Assembly (NCBI RefSeq): GCF_030272615.1
Contig: NC_081413.1
Location: forward strand, 719,897,867 to 719,959,866
Reading direction: 5' to 3'
DNA length: 62,000 bases
Source: Cryptomeria japonica
Taxonomy: Eukaryota > Streptophyta > Pinopsida > Cupressales > Cupressaceae
Below, in pieces: positions 1-10,028 of the stretch (position 1 is the first letter of the stretch; each line of letters begins with the position of its first letter). The translations under genes were made by a program, and so were the position numbers. The notes beneath the pieces are model-generated. The model ran no database searches. It saw only the letters and a list, made by a program, of their open reading frames with translations, and was not told the DNA's origin.

Positions 1-189
1 TGTTTGGGCTACAGAGTCTTTATATTTCTTTAGGACTTATTGTGTAAACTTATGAGACAATTTTTAAACCACCACCTCTCGATGAGTCTGTCAGTTACAT
101 TATTACCAAGCGTTGTGGCTTTTCGGCATATAATCGGTAACCAACATTTTTTATTTCACAAACGGGAAGATAAACAAATTAAGTATTGT
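1..189 (-). pseudogene. 3'-end remnant of the unknown large-protein family
   Basis: Positions about 97-180 resemble 8,658-8,740, which is the 3' end and downstream flank of the second large pseudogene. Shared blocks include the stretch around 'accaagcgttgtggctttt' and 'gaagataaacaa'. Here the similarity stops near 190 and passes directly into the TCGATGA-rich repeat instead of into coding sequence. I infer a third, nearly deleted copy of the same gene or its flank. The alternative is a shared non-coding repeat. Confidence 0.4.
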
Positions 190-745
190 TGTCTCCTCAC
201 TGATACCTATCTGGTATCCATCGGTCCCTTTTTATGTCAAAGAAACTCTGGGCTTTGGTGACTTCCTTTAGTTTTCCATCGAAATGCTTTTTTCATCGAT
301 ATCACTATGCTCCTTTGATGAATGGGTCTGTTGTCTCATCGAAGCCCCTTTTATCCTCTCTTTGTCATCTTCCACCAATAAAGTTGTATCGATGAAACCA
401 TGTGTATCAGAGACATGCCTTTTAGTCTCCTCAAAACTCATATTCTCATCAAAATCTTTTTGTTGTCCACCAGGTTTCATGTCGAAGAGACTTTGGACTT
501 CGGTGACTTCTTTTGTCCTCCCATCAAAACTCATATCCTTATCAATATCATTCATCAATGTAGTTTTCTTCTGTTTTATCGATATCACTTTTTCAATGAG
601 AATGCTTCTTTCGGTGAATCTTCTTTATCTTGCATCGATGATATTGTTTCTTTGAAAGCCTTTTCTCATCAATGGGGCCACCTCTGCTTTCTTCGATACC
701 TTTTGTTGGTGGGACCTGTTGTTCTCAAATCCTTATCCCCTTCGT
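190..745. repeat. TCGATGA-rich dispersed repeat, copy A
   Basis: Short words such as TCGATGA, ATCGATATC and TTTCGGTGA recur through this stretch. Its order of blocks (GTCGAAGA..CTTTGG, then CATCGATATCACTATG, ACATGCCTTTTA and TTTCGGTGA) matches copy C at 12,250-12,700 over about 450 bp, and its last part resembles copy B at 7,056-7,290. Reading frames across it look like by-products of low complexity and I do not call a gene. Function unknown. Confidence 0.6.
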
Positions 746-1624
746 ATCCCCTTTGATGAGAAAGAATAACTCTGTATGTGAATGGAGAAATCAATGAACA
801 AGAATCTTAGAGCAACATATGACAACGTTTTAATAACCTTCTACACTTCAAACTTATCCAAAGTTCAGGCGGGTATACCTTATGTTAATACTTTCACACT
901 TTTAAACAAAATCCACAGTAACCATTGTCCAAAAACTAGTGGATCTTATCACCTTAAACAAAAAATAGAAAAAAATATAGGAAAACTTAGGCTCATTTTC
1001 AATGTTGATCCTCAAGAGATTTAGAAAAGAAAACACTAACAGATACCAGTGCCTTGTCCAGGCTACAGAGTCATCTATTTTAAACAAGAACTTCATAATT
1101 AAACATATCCATACATCTCAATCACTTTGGCTTCTACCAACTCCATACATGCCTGACATATATAAGAATCCTCCCTTGTTATACTAAACAGTGTTCATCA
1201 AATTCAAAGTTCCCAACAAATAACCTACTGATAAAGATATTTCTCACATATTTAATTCCCCTCCTGAAAAAGAAAGCTAAGAAACATATCTATAAATATT
1301 GCATTACAATCCCCGTTCAATTGAAATAACCCTAAATTACCCAAATGAAACCAATAAAATATTTGAAAACATACCAGAAGACAACACAAATTTTAGGCTC
1401 AAAGTTAATGGTCTGTATATTTATATTCAATTTGGAAAATCTTACAAAACTTAGATAGTTTTCTGTGAAACACTAGAAAAAACGCAGATAAATTTCTGCA
1501 GAGTTTCTTTACAAATTCTTGTGATCATTTTTCCTCTGTCCTGGTATCCATTTATAACATTATGGATGCATACAAGCTTTAGACATCCCTAAGGAAAATT
1601 AGTTACAACCATAGCTTCTTTCAA
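746..1624. other. no recognisable feature
   Basis: AT-rich sequence with no convincing coding region, LTR end or RNA gene. The right edge is the 3' flank of the broken minus-strand gene that follows. Confidence 0.5.
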
Positions 1625-3065
1625 GAAGCAGTTACAAGTCTTTTTCTGTCTCAACGGCCTTTTCGGTTGGTAACTCTTCTGCAACATCTTCTAACTGTCC
1701 TGGAGCATCTTCCAACTTTCTGGAGCATCTTCCTCTTGCACCGCATACCTTTTGGTCCACTCTTGGAACACATCATCAATAGGCCATGAGTAGCCAACAA
1801 TCTTTTTCTCTAACTTAAGTAACCTTTTCTAAGAGTTTCTTATTTTCCTCACCTCTGATTCCAAAAAATCCTAATGTGATTTTATCTTTTCTATCTCCTC
1901 AATTTTTTTAACAAATAGAGAGGTGTCATCTTTGTTAACAATTTCATTTACCCTCAAAGACAAATTAGCTCCCAGCTCATCAAGCCATACCTGTTTGTCC
2001 TTCAACTGATTTTGGCTGACAAAACCCCCAGGAAATAATTCAAATTTATGCTCAGTATATTCTTTCTTGTACAAGTTAGCTTTCCTATCTACATTGGCTC
2101 TTCCTTCTGCTAACTTGGTCAAACCTTTTTCCAACTCACATGTGGATTTGATAGTAACATCAGATCCTGCTTCATCATAGGATGCACACATAAGTTCTAA
2201 ATCAACTTCTCTTGGCATCCACTTTTTCAAAATAGGCTCTAAAATAGCCTTGTCCTCATTAGCTCACACAGAGTGTCTAAAATTCTTTTCATATTAGTGT
2301 GCACAATGGGGGCCTCTACTATATCAACAAACTCAAAATGGTGGCTTTTACCTTCTCTTCATACTTACTTGCAAACAAGGCTTGAGCCTGTTTCATTTTT
2401 TCCAACTCATGTTGAAAAGTCTCAACTGGTTGAAAACCAGAAGGCATAGGAGAAGGGGGGAATTCTATAATAGGACTGGTAGGTGGAGATATTGCTGGAG
2501 AAGAAGAGATTGCCATGGTAGAGGACTCACCTCCTTGGTGTTGTCCTACCAACTGACTCTGAAGTCTAGCAATAATAGTATCCCTATTGGCTACCTCCTT
2601 TTTGGCTTCATTATAAACCTTTAAAATTGTCTCCAACTTGACTTGGAGATCAGCTTTTTCCTTTGCTTCTTTCTCTGCTACTGCCACATTAAACTTTGTA
2701 GTTTCTAAGACTGTACTGGCAGCTTCTACCACCCCTATATCCTGGACTCTTTTTACTATCATACCTCCTAGAAGATTAGATCCTGAGGTATCTTTCCTTC
2801 TTCTACTTTCATCCCTCTTGAGGGACCACATGACCAGAGAAGCATTATCTTTGCTAAATGTCACTCCCTTCATTGGCTTGGTTTCTTTTCTAACTGCTTC
2901 AAGAACCAATGCATCTGCTATATCCCATTCAGGGAGGATTAGAACACCAGCCTTTGACACCATCTCTCTTCCAGCTTCAAGAGTGATAGCTTTGAATTCA
3001 ACCATCATTTCTTCTTTAACCTCTTCTTCCACTGAATTTGTATCTTTGTGAGGCTTCTCACTCAT
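1625..3065 (-). pseudogene. unknown large protein, copy 1, C-terminal part (coiled coil, acidic tail)
   Basis: I do not recognise this protein. The longest intact piece is 2,319-3,065 (248 codons). It begins with an acidic stretch followed by KAGVLILPEWDIADALVL, which aligns with EAGVLLYSGWDMNSALLF in copy 2 (9,472-9,783). A Lys/Glu/Ala-rich coiled coil follows (roughly residues 110-170), then a Ser/Pro-rich linker and a second charged helix. The next piece (1,871-2,230) is also helical and charged. After one or two breaks the reading continues with a YSWPIDDVFQEW motif (about 1,750-1,800) and an acidic Glu-rich tail that ends near 1,625. Stops and frame changes lie around 2,300, 1,870 and 1,710. 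No catalytic signature, signal peptide or membrane segment is visible. A structural or nucleic-acid-associated role is only a guess. Confidence 0.6.
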
Positions 3066-3173
3066 TCTCTTTTCACATCTAGCCTTGAATTGTTCAATGT
3101 TTTATTTCCATACAAATTGCATGAAAGACCTTGTTGTGACAAAATTGTTGTCAGCTAGAAACTCTTCACTAGC

Positions 3174-3608
3174 TTATTTGACAATGAGGTCTAATTCCTT
3201 TCCCTTTAGCTCACCATCAGTTATATTCATTTCAGCACTAGGTGGCTCTTCTGGCATTCCCTCTTGGGTCTCATCATAGGTGTATGCAATTTCACCAAGA
3301 CTCCCTAACTGTTGCAATTGTTCGGCCACTACTTGCTCATCTCCTATGTGAATAGGGGATTGAGATGGAGAATATTGAGGCTCATCAATTTCAACTTCCT
3401 TCCCTACTCTTTGCCTTTTAGGGGAATCTTGAATATCAATGACATCTTCAATGGCCCTTTTTCCTCTTGAAGTGGAAGGCTCACTTGTCACTAGCATCAT
3501 CATAGTATATTTAGATTTTTTATGCATCATATAATTACCAGGTGGTATAGCCTTAGCAAAGGCAGGCTTAGCTAAGACCAATTTAGCCCTATCAGGATCA
3601 TTTTGCAT
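3174..3608 (-). pseudogene. unknown large protein, copy 1, disordered linker with basic motif
   Basis: This open stretch of 144 codons lies between the globular N-terminal part and the coiled-coil C-terminal part of the same broken gene. It is rich in Ser, Pro, Glu and Gln and contains SPKRQRVGKEVE, which resembles a nuclear localisation signal. The rest looks intrinsically disordered. Its start codon overlaps the stop codon of the preceding segment (TAATG at 3,606-3,610, read on the minus strand). Because copy 2 seems to read continuously at this place, I take the overlap to be the trace of a frameshift rather than translational coupling. Function unknown. Confidence 0.5.
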
Positions 3609-5175
3609 TATAGCCTCCCTTTTTCTTTCAGGGTTTGCATTAGGTCTTCAAAATAAAGAATTAAGAATTTAACCTTCTCTTCAAAAGGGGTAAAACTAGA
3701 AAGAGGGTCATAGCTAGAATCAAATTGATGAATAAAATCAAGTCCTCTTTTATATGCAACCCACTTCTCCTTTCTTAATTCCTGCTCATCTAAGCTGAAT
3801 TCATTTCTAATTAAATCTTCAGGAAATTGAAATTGGTGAGGCCTACTTTTACATATTGCCCTCTTTCTGAACATGCCATTGAAGAAATCCTCAGGGTCTG
3901 CACACCTTGAAACTGCAATTGACAACATATGTGGCTTAAAGAATTCTTCAAAGTATTTCCAACCACCTTTGGTAATTACAAAATGATGGGCCATGGTAAT
4001 AGTTGGGAAAATGGTCCCTTTACCCCTATTGGTCAGCTCGGCCTCTTGTACTCCTCCAATTTGTCTCAACACTTCTGCAATCCCTATCTTCAATGGGACC
4101 TAATAGGGTAGTAGATAGGGGGTTCCTCTAAAGCCATATACTCTGAAAACAATAGAAACAGGGTACAAATACATGTCTCCCCAGTTGTGAACAATCTTGA
4201 TATCTTCTGCAAACTCTTTAGGCCTAAGGAATTCCAAAAGAGCCTTAGGAATCCTAGGGTTTTCTACACATAAAAGAACTCTAATCTTAGATACAAAGCA
4301 TCTATCAAACTTCAGAAAAATAGCATCCTCTCTATCCCAAGATAGAATAGTGCTCCAAAGTTGCACAACCATCTCCTCTTTATCTTTAACCTTGACCAAA
4401 TCCATATCTTTTGCAAAATAATTAGCACCTTTGAACAAAAACAAGTGCATTAATAGGGAGTACCTTCCAAATGGCCTATGCACCTTACCATTTTTAATCC
4501 CTACAAACCCTGTATGAATAGCATCAGTGAGGTATGGGGCAAAATCAAATGTTATTGCCAGGGAAGGGTTTAGAATTTGGGCAATCATCAGCATATAATG
4601 GGTTGGCATATGTTTCTCAGCATCTTCTCCAAAGATCTGACACAGTGTCCAATACATACCCTTATCTCTTAAAGTAAACTAATTCAGGGAAAATGGTTCC
4701 ATTGTACTGGGGCCTACAACTGTTAACCCTCCTATTTTAACAAAGAATTCTCTCAATGGGCCACTTCTAAGATGATCTCTTTGTGCATTGTAGACTTGAG
4801 CTAATGCTTCAAAATCAATAGGCTCAAGATAATTTGAAGCTTCACTAAGCTTGAAAATATTTCTAAACTCATCATCTTTGATTTCAACTAGGGTTGATCC
4901 CTTTATATTTCTGATACATCTGGCAGCAGGGTCAACAAATCTACATCCATGAACACACCAAGGACCACAAGCTTCCCCACATCCAATTCCCAGATGATAT
5001 TCAAAGGAGCGGGGGCATGTCTTTGACCAAAACCAACTTTAAAAAGACTTAAACCTGATATCCCTATTTCAGGGTCCCTTAACCAATTTCCTCTGTCATA
5101 CAGACCATCCCCAATTTTCAAATGAGGGTTTTTTGTTACTAACTCTTTAGCCCTAGCCCCGACATTAGTTGACAT
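3608..5175 (-). pseudogene. unknown large protein, copy 1, N-terminal globular part
   Basis: This is the N-terminal part of an unrecognised plant protein family. The likely start is the Met at 5,175. Open pieces are 4,903-5,175, 4,100-4,657 and 3,608-4,093, separated by breaks near 4,900, 4,660 and 4,100. Motifs shared with copy 2 in the same order are: WELDVGKLVVLGVFMDV (WQLNLGRLAVANVFMNV in copy 2), YSLLMHLFLFKG, VQLWSTILSWD, LRPKEFAEDIKIVHNWG, VYGFRGTPYLLP and FPEDLIRN. About seven conserved blocks over some 500 residues make homology certain, although overall identity is low. No known domain, zinc finger, protease or polymerase motif is visible. There is no LTR or primer site next to the start. 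What it belongs to (host gene family or non-autonomous mobile element) is open. Confidence 0.65.
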
Positions 5176-5575
5176 GATTAACTACTCTAGAAAGTCATCA
5201 TAGATGTTTCTGTCCTGATAGTTCACCTTTCCTATCAATTCTCATCTGGGTGCCATTTTGAAAGTATACAACTATGCCAATATTCAATCAAAAGCAGTTC
5301 TTTAATACAACAAAACCACAATTCAACAATTTTCAAGCAATGGGTAAGCAAAGAACAAGAAAACCTAATTTCGGCTTGAAGAATTCTGCTCGGCACCAAC
5401 TTTCTCTACAACAACTTCTTTGAAATGATACCTTCATTCAATTGATGTGAGAGTATATACGGTAATTGGGCTTCTTAACTGTGACATTAGTTCCGCATGC
5501 TTTGGTCATCCCTTCAGAATTGAATTCATGAAAGAATTCAAAAATTTGGCTCCAACGGGTCAAAACTATCCTGAG
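5176..5575. other. upstream flank of the copy 1 pseudogene
   Basis: This is non-coding sequence between the copy 1 start and the tandem array. I see no primer site of the TGGTATCAGAGC type on either strand and no convincing TATA box placed for the minus-strand gene. Confidence 0.4.
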
Positions 5576-6735
5576 TACTTTTTCTTTTTTCTCTTTTGCT
5601 ATTTTGTAGAGCATAAAACCCTTGCATGTTCATCTAGAGAAGTCACGCCAACCATCTGATCAGATAGAACTTGCACTACTTTTACCTTTTGACTTTTCCT
5701 CATCCGGCAACAAGCTAAAATTTCTTTCGCTATTTCGCGAATGGTAACCATTGTGCACTTTAACCCAGCAAAACCATGCTAGCCATCCAATCAGATAGAA
5801 CTTGATCGATCTTTATCATGTCCTGACCTAACAGTTTACCTCACTAACCGCTCACCAAATGGTTAGGGCTAACAGTCTTCATTGTTTCGTGAACGATAAC
5901 TGTCCTGCTCCTTTGGGCTGTGAAATAGCACCCACCGTTGGATCCTCCTTGAGATACCCACTCTTTAACAACTTTAATCCAGTAGATGTGGGCCCTCTAA
6001 TTCAGTGCTATCCACCCTGGCATTCGATCTCCTAAGAAACCGACGTGGCAACTTCTTACTTGCCAAAAAGCTTCCATGGGATCCACTTCTAAACTGCCAC
6101 CTGTGCCTGACAAGTCACCTCTTCATTGGCAGTATAATTCAATCGGTCTGTTGGGCCCACCACATGGTGGCCAATTTATTCTTTGATTTACTTAACCTTG
6201 AGGCCACGTGTGACTTTCTGATTTGCCACCTAAACCACCTAGACCGCTAACTAGACTACCATGTCATTTCTCTACTTCATGAAGGCTAAATCTCGAGCAC
6301 CTTTTGGTCGTGAATCAACATGGGTCGTTGATCATTCTCTGAACCAACCACTCTTTACTCTTTGGAAAACTTTCCTACTTCTGGGACCCACCACTTTTTG
6401 CTATTTCACGGAGGGTAAAACTCGATCATCTTCATCCCACGAAACCACATGATCCATCCGATCAAAAGAGAAATGATCGATCTTTAACTTTAGCTTTACT
6501 ACCGCGTGGACCCACTTTCCTTTTCGCCATTTTGCGATAGGTAACTCGTGATCATCTTCATCCCATAGAATAACATGGGCCGTTAGATCTCAAGGACTTG
6601 CACTGCTTTTATTCCTTCTATTGACCACCTCACCCGGGCCTACCATCTTTTCGCTGCTTCGCAATAGGTAAACCATGAGCATCTCCCGGCTACAAATCAA
6701 CGCGGGCTGTTGGATCAACAAAGAGTTGCATGACA
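5576..6735. repeat. degenerate tandem array, unit about 128 bp
   Basis: A marker of the form GCTATTTCGCGAA..GGTAA recurs near 5,598, 5,729, 5,880, 6,272, 6,400, 6,526 and 6,653. The spacings are about 131, 151, 392, 128, 126 and 127. A second marker, of the form GGGCCGTTGGATCA, keeps the same phase near 5,648, 5,779, 5,936, 6,320, 6,449, 6,577 and 6,706. Two independent markers with the same period establish a tandem array with about three worn units between 5,880 and 6,272. It lies upstream of the minus-strand copy 1 gene, so an enhancer-like or LTR-U3-like role is possible but unproven. Confidence 0.65.
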
Positions 6736-7055
6736 CTTACAGGACCCAATAAACATTAGAAAAAAATCAAAGCAATAGGCGTATACAATTTAAAATATTT
6801 AAGGGCGGGCCTAGGTAAATAACAATGGGGGGACACTTCTCATGACAAACGGACCCATCACTTAAGTGGTAAAAAGTAACGCAGAATTAGAACTAGGTTT
6901 TTACTCAAACAACTTGAAGGTTAAAACTTAAAACCCTTAAACCTTCCCATTGGCTTACAACAAAACAGAGGTAACAAGGCCAATACCAGACTCAAAATTT
7001 CAACAAAATTAGCCAACTATGGACCGAGAACATCCATTTTTTAAAATAGTGATAA
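6736..7055. other. no recognisable feature
   Basis: AT-rich non-coding sequence between the tandem array and the second TCGATGA repeat. Confidence 0.45.
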
Positions 7056-7290
7056 CAGGACCATCTCTTTCAGTGAGTATTTTTGCACCAATAGTGTTAT
7101 ATCCTCAAAGACCTTTTCTTGTCAATGAGAACCATCTCCACTTTCCTCAAAATCTTTTATCGATGGAGTTATTGTCTTCGATGAGTCCTTTCTGAAGTTG
7201 ATTGGCGTTTTCTTTCTTCGATGCCCCTTTTATATCGATGAGACATCGCTGGGTCTCGTCGATACTGTTTGAATCTTAGATACTTTGATA
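7056..7290. repeat. TCGATGA-rich dispersed repeat, copy B (partial)
   Basis: The blocks CTTTTATCGATGGAG, GATGAGTCCTTTCT and TTTTATATCGATGAGACAT, followed by GCTGGGTCTC, match copy C at 12,630-12,744 in the same order. Only the right third of the repeat is present. It sits between the two broken large-protein genes. Confidence 0.6.
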
Positions 7291-7972
7291 GAATTCTTTT
7301 AGACTTGTTTGATAACTTATGGGTTATTACGGTATCAATGAAAATAATGATTTCTTCCAAAGAGAGATGGCTTCTATGATTTAATTTCTCAAATCAAGAT
7401 ATTTTACTTAATTCAGATTTGATGCTCAACAGAATGACTGCACTATCACCAATCTATCTTGAAGATTTGACTAATCTTTAGATTATGATTATGACTGTCA
7501 TGATATTTCATGAGACTGCTCTATCCCCATATGAAACCCTTTGTTCCCACAAATCAATGCTTTGAACTTGACTGCAACTTTATAGTGATCACTATCTTTG
7601 TACAGTAAGCTTGCTACTTTCTCAACTTTTGATATATTGGAGGCTCCTAGGATGGTTTCTATCTTATAGTAACAATACCTTGCTATAATTTGTAGCTATT
7701 GTATGTTTATTTTTTTTCTATGTTTATTTGTTTTCCACTCTTAACTCATAGTTCAACCGAATATGGTTAATCTTGGAATCAATTCACATCGGTTATAATG
7801 AGATTATAACCAATTCTTATCATCAATTAGGTGCATACTTTTGGGAATATAGAAAGACAAAAAAATATATTAGAACCATATTTTTTGTTGAGTAATAATA
7901 TGATGTGTTAATTTAGCTAAATAAGGGAACCAATATTGTATTAGGTTTAATTCCATGATGATAGTTGAAGCC
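7291..7972. other. no recognisable feature
   Basis: AT-rich sequence with no reading frame or repeat that I can support. Confidence 0.45.
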
Positions 7973-8262
7973 TGTTAGAGATAGGGGATTTGTAGCAGTT
8001 GGCTTGTTAGGTTATGTCACAATCCTATAAAGGTCCTTGTAAACCGTTAATGTCAGTAGACATGAGACTGTTATGTAACGAATTGGATCAGCTAAACCTA
8101 GAAGTTTTGTAACCAATGAATCAACCGACTCAAGTGTATGTTAATTATCTTATGATGGTCATTTATGACCATTATTCTTAGCAGACATTAAGCATTTCGC
8201 TAGATGGTTAGTAAACCAATGAGTTAGTTGGCTCAAGTGTATGCCAGATGTGGAATATTACA
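7973..8262 (+). repeat. orphan LTR of a small copia-type element (candidate)
   Basis: The candidate starts TGTTAGAGATAGGGG and ends ATATTACA, followed after two bases by a perfect tRNA-iMet primer site. It contains CCTATAAAGG as a possible TATA box (about 8,026-8,035). The 290-bp length suits short-LTR copia lineages. The right end is well supported by the primer site. The left end is the nearest TGTTAG and is uncertain. No gag follows and no partner LTR was seen, so this is a remnant. Confidence 0.5.
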
Positions 8263-8264
8263 TG

Positions 8265-8276
8265 TGGTATCAGAGC
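8265..8276 (+). other. primer binding site (tRNA-iMet), orphan LTR
   Basis: TGGTATCAGAGC matches the 3' end of plant initiator methionine tRNA at all 12 positions and lies two bases after a CA-ending LTR. Confidence 0.65.
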
Positions 8277-8694
8277 AACCAAGTTCGACATTGAACCTCA
8301 GGCTTTCCACCTATAAACAAAACTATATACATGTGCAGGCGCATCATGGTTGAGATAATATGCAGGCACACTATATACAAAACTATATTCACAAGTAAAT
8401 CTTTTATTCAAATCCACAATATGAAACACAGAGTTTTACTAGAAGAACACAAGTAACCTTATCTCCTTTAGATAATATCACAAGCAACTGCCTACAGAAA
8501 GATGTAGTAATCCACAGCATATACACAATGGAAAGATGACTGATTATATTATGTATGTTCGCAAAATGGTACAATAGTAAGCCTGAGGCTATATTCTACT
8601 TCTTCTCTAATGATCCTTATTGTTATAAAAGTTCCCTCATTTATATGAGAGTATACATTGTCACCAAGCATCGTGGCTTTTGAGCACATAACTA
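8277..8694. other. no recognisable feature after the orphan primer site
   Basis: There is no gag-like frame after the primer site. The right part is the 3' flank of the next minus-strand pseudogene. Confidence 0.4.
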
Positions 8695-9993
8695 TTAATT
8701 AGCACTTTTGTTAACAAACTGGAAGATAAACAAGTTCAGCATTCCTATGTGTTGAATGTACTTATCATCTTTATACATTAGAATGTCATCATTTAGTGTC
8801 CTCATGTCACTTTCTATCTGGAAACGATTGAATAGAATATGGTTAACACAAAATGACAATTCGTTGTCCTGATCCAACTCTACTACTGCTCGATTATTCT
8901 CATCAATGAACTCTTGTTTCCACTGTTTGAACAATACTAACTCACCATTATTGTAAAAAGAGGGCACCCTAGGGGTATTCCCATCGTCCAGCCTTTGAAG
9001 CTCTTTCCTTAATCGATTTGTCAATTCATCATGGGACTTCAAGTAAGCCTTGGCTTCAATTTTCTCACCTGGATTAATCAGACTATTGTCATTCATCATG
9101 TCTTCCAACCGAGACCTGAGCCTTTCATGCTCTTTCAAAGCTCTGATTGTTCTAGTGTATGTTTTCCAATAGATTTCTACAACTTGCATCGTACTTCTGA
9201 ACCTATGTTCAATGATCTCCAGAATCAACTTATCCATCTTTTGTTGTACCTTTTCTACTTGTTGAGATGTCTTTTCGGCCCTATTCCTCCAATACATAGT
9301 GTCTGTCAAGGCATCCATGGCATCTCTGTCAACACCATATGTCATCCCTGTTTGACTGGTACATGTATCAATCTGAAGCAGTCTTGCTTGTAGCCTCTAT
9401 TTTTCTTCATCGGTTTTCTCATATAGGCTTTTGTATGTAGAATTTTCTCAGACCAGAAACTCTATCTGATCTTAGTTCAGTTTAACGACATCCAAATTTA
9501 GTTTAGTAGTTGTTCTAGGGTCAGTCTTTCCAACTTGTTGCACCATCAAATATCCAAAAGCTTCTTTTGTATCAACCAATATAGGTCTTTTATCTTTGGG
9601 ATAGATAGCCCACTGTAGAAGAGCCTTCTGATTTGGATCATATCCTGATCCTCTAAAGAGTTTATCAATATCTTTTGGCATCATTTTCCTACTTGGGTCC
9701 TGTTTCTTGAGGAATCCATCAAACAACAAGGCAGAGTTCATGTCCCATCCAGAGTATAATAGAACACCAGCTTCCTTAAGCAACTATCTTCCCTTCTCAG
9801 GTGTCATTTCTCTCATCACAAGATCCATCTCCTCTTGTAACTTTTGAAGTTGCTTCTCTTCTTCACTATTTCTCATGTTATTCCTAATTTGAGATCCTTT
9901 ATGTTGATAGAGGAATGCGGTGAGCTCATTGGAAGCAATGAAGTCACTATCAGCAATGAAATCCTCATGCTCCAGGAATCTGATGTCAGCCAC
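8695..9993 (-). pseudogene. unknown large protein, copy 2, C-terminal part (helical)
   Basis: Three open pieces continue the copy 2 gene: 9,784-9,993, 9,472-9,783 and 8,695-9,345. The first ends in a Glu/Gln-rich helix. The second carries EAGVLLYSGWDMNSALLF and LLQWAIYPKD, which correspond to KAGVLILPEWDIADALVL and LVMWSLKRDE in copy 1. The third (216 codons) is largely charged helix, probably coiled coil, and ends near FQFVNKSAN. In-frame stops lie near 9,784, 9,472, 9,440 and 9,395. The order of pieces matches copy 1, so this is one gene and not several. No enzyme motif is visible. Function unknown. Confidence 0.6.
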
Positions 9994-10028
9994 TTCTCAG
10001 ACATTTAGTTGTCTTGTTGCCAAGTCTA

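Noticed and set aside
284-756. Overlapping open frames of about 120 codons on both strands
   Set aside because: They fall in the low-complexity TCGATGA repeat, are open in several frames at once and have no domain-like composition.
3606-3610. TAATG overlap as translational coupling between two genes
   Set aside because: The second pseudogene copy reads through as one protein, so the overlap is better explained by a frameshift.
5598-6660. Tandem units considered as a CRISPR array
   Set aside because: Units are about 128 bp, degenerate and without short exact repeats and unique spacers; the rest of the window is plant DNA.
8261-8281. Primer-like sequence as part of a tRNA gene
   Set aside because: Only the 12 bases complementary to a tRNA 3' end are present; no cloverleaf can be formed.
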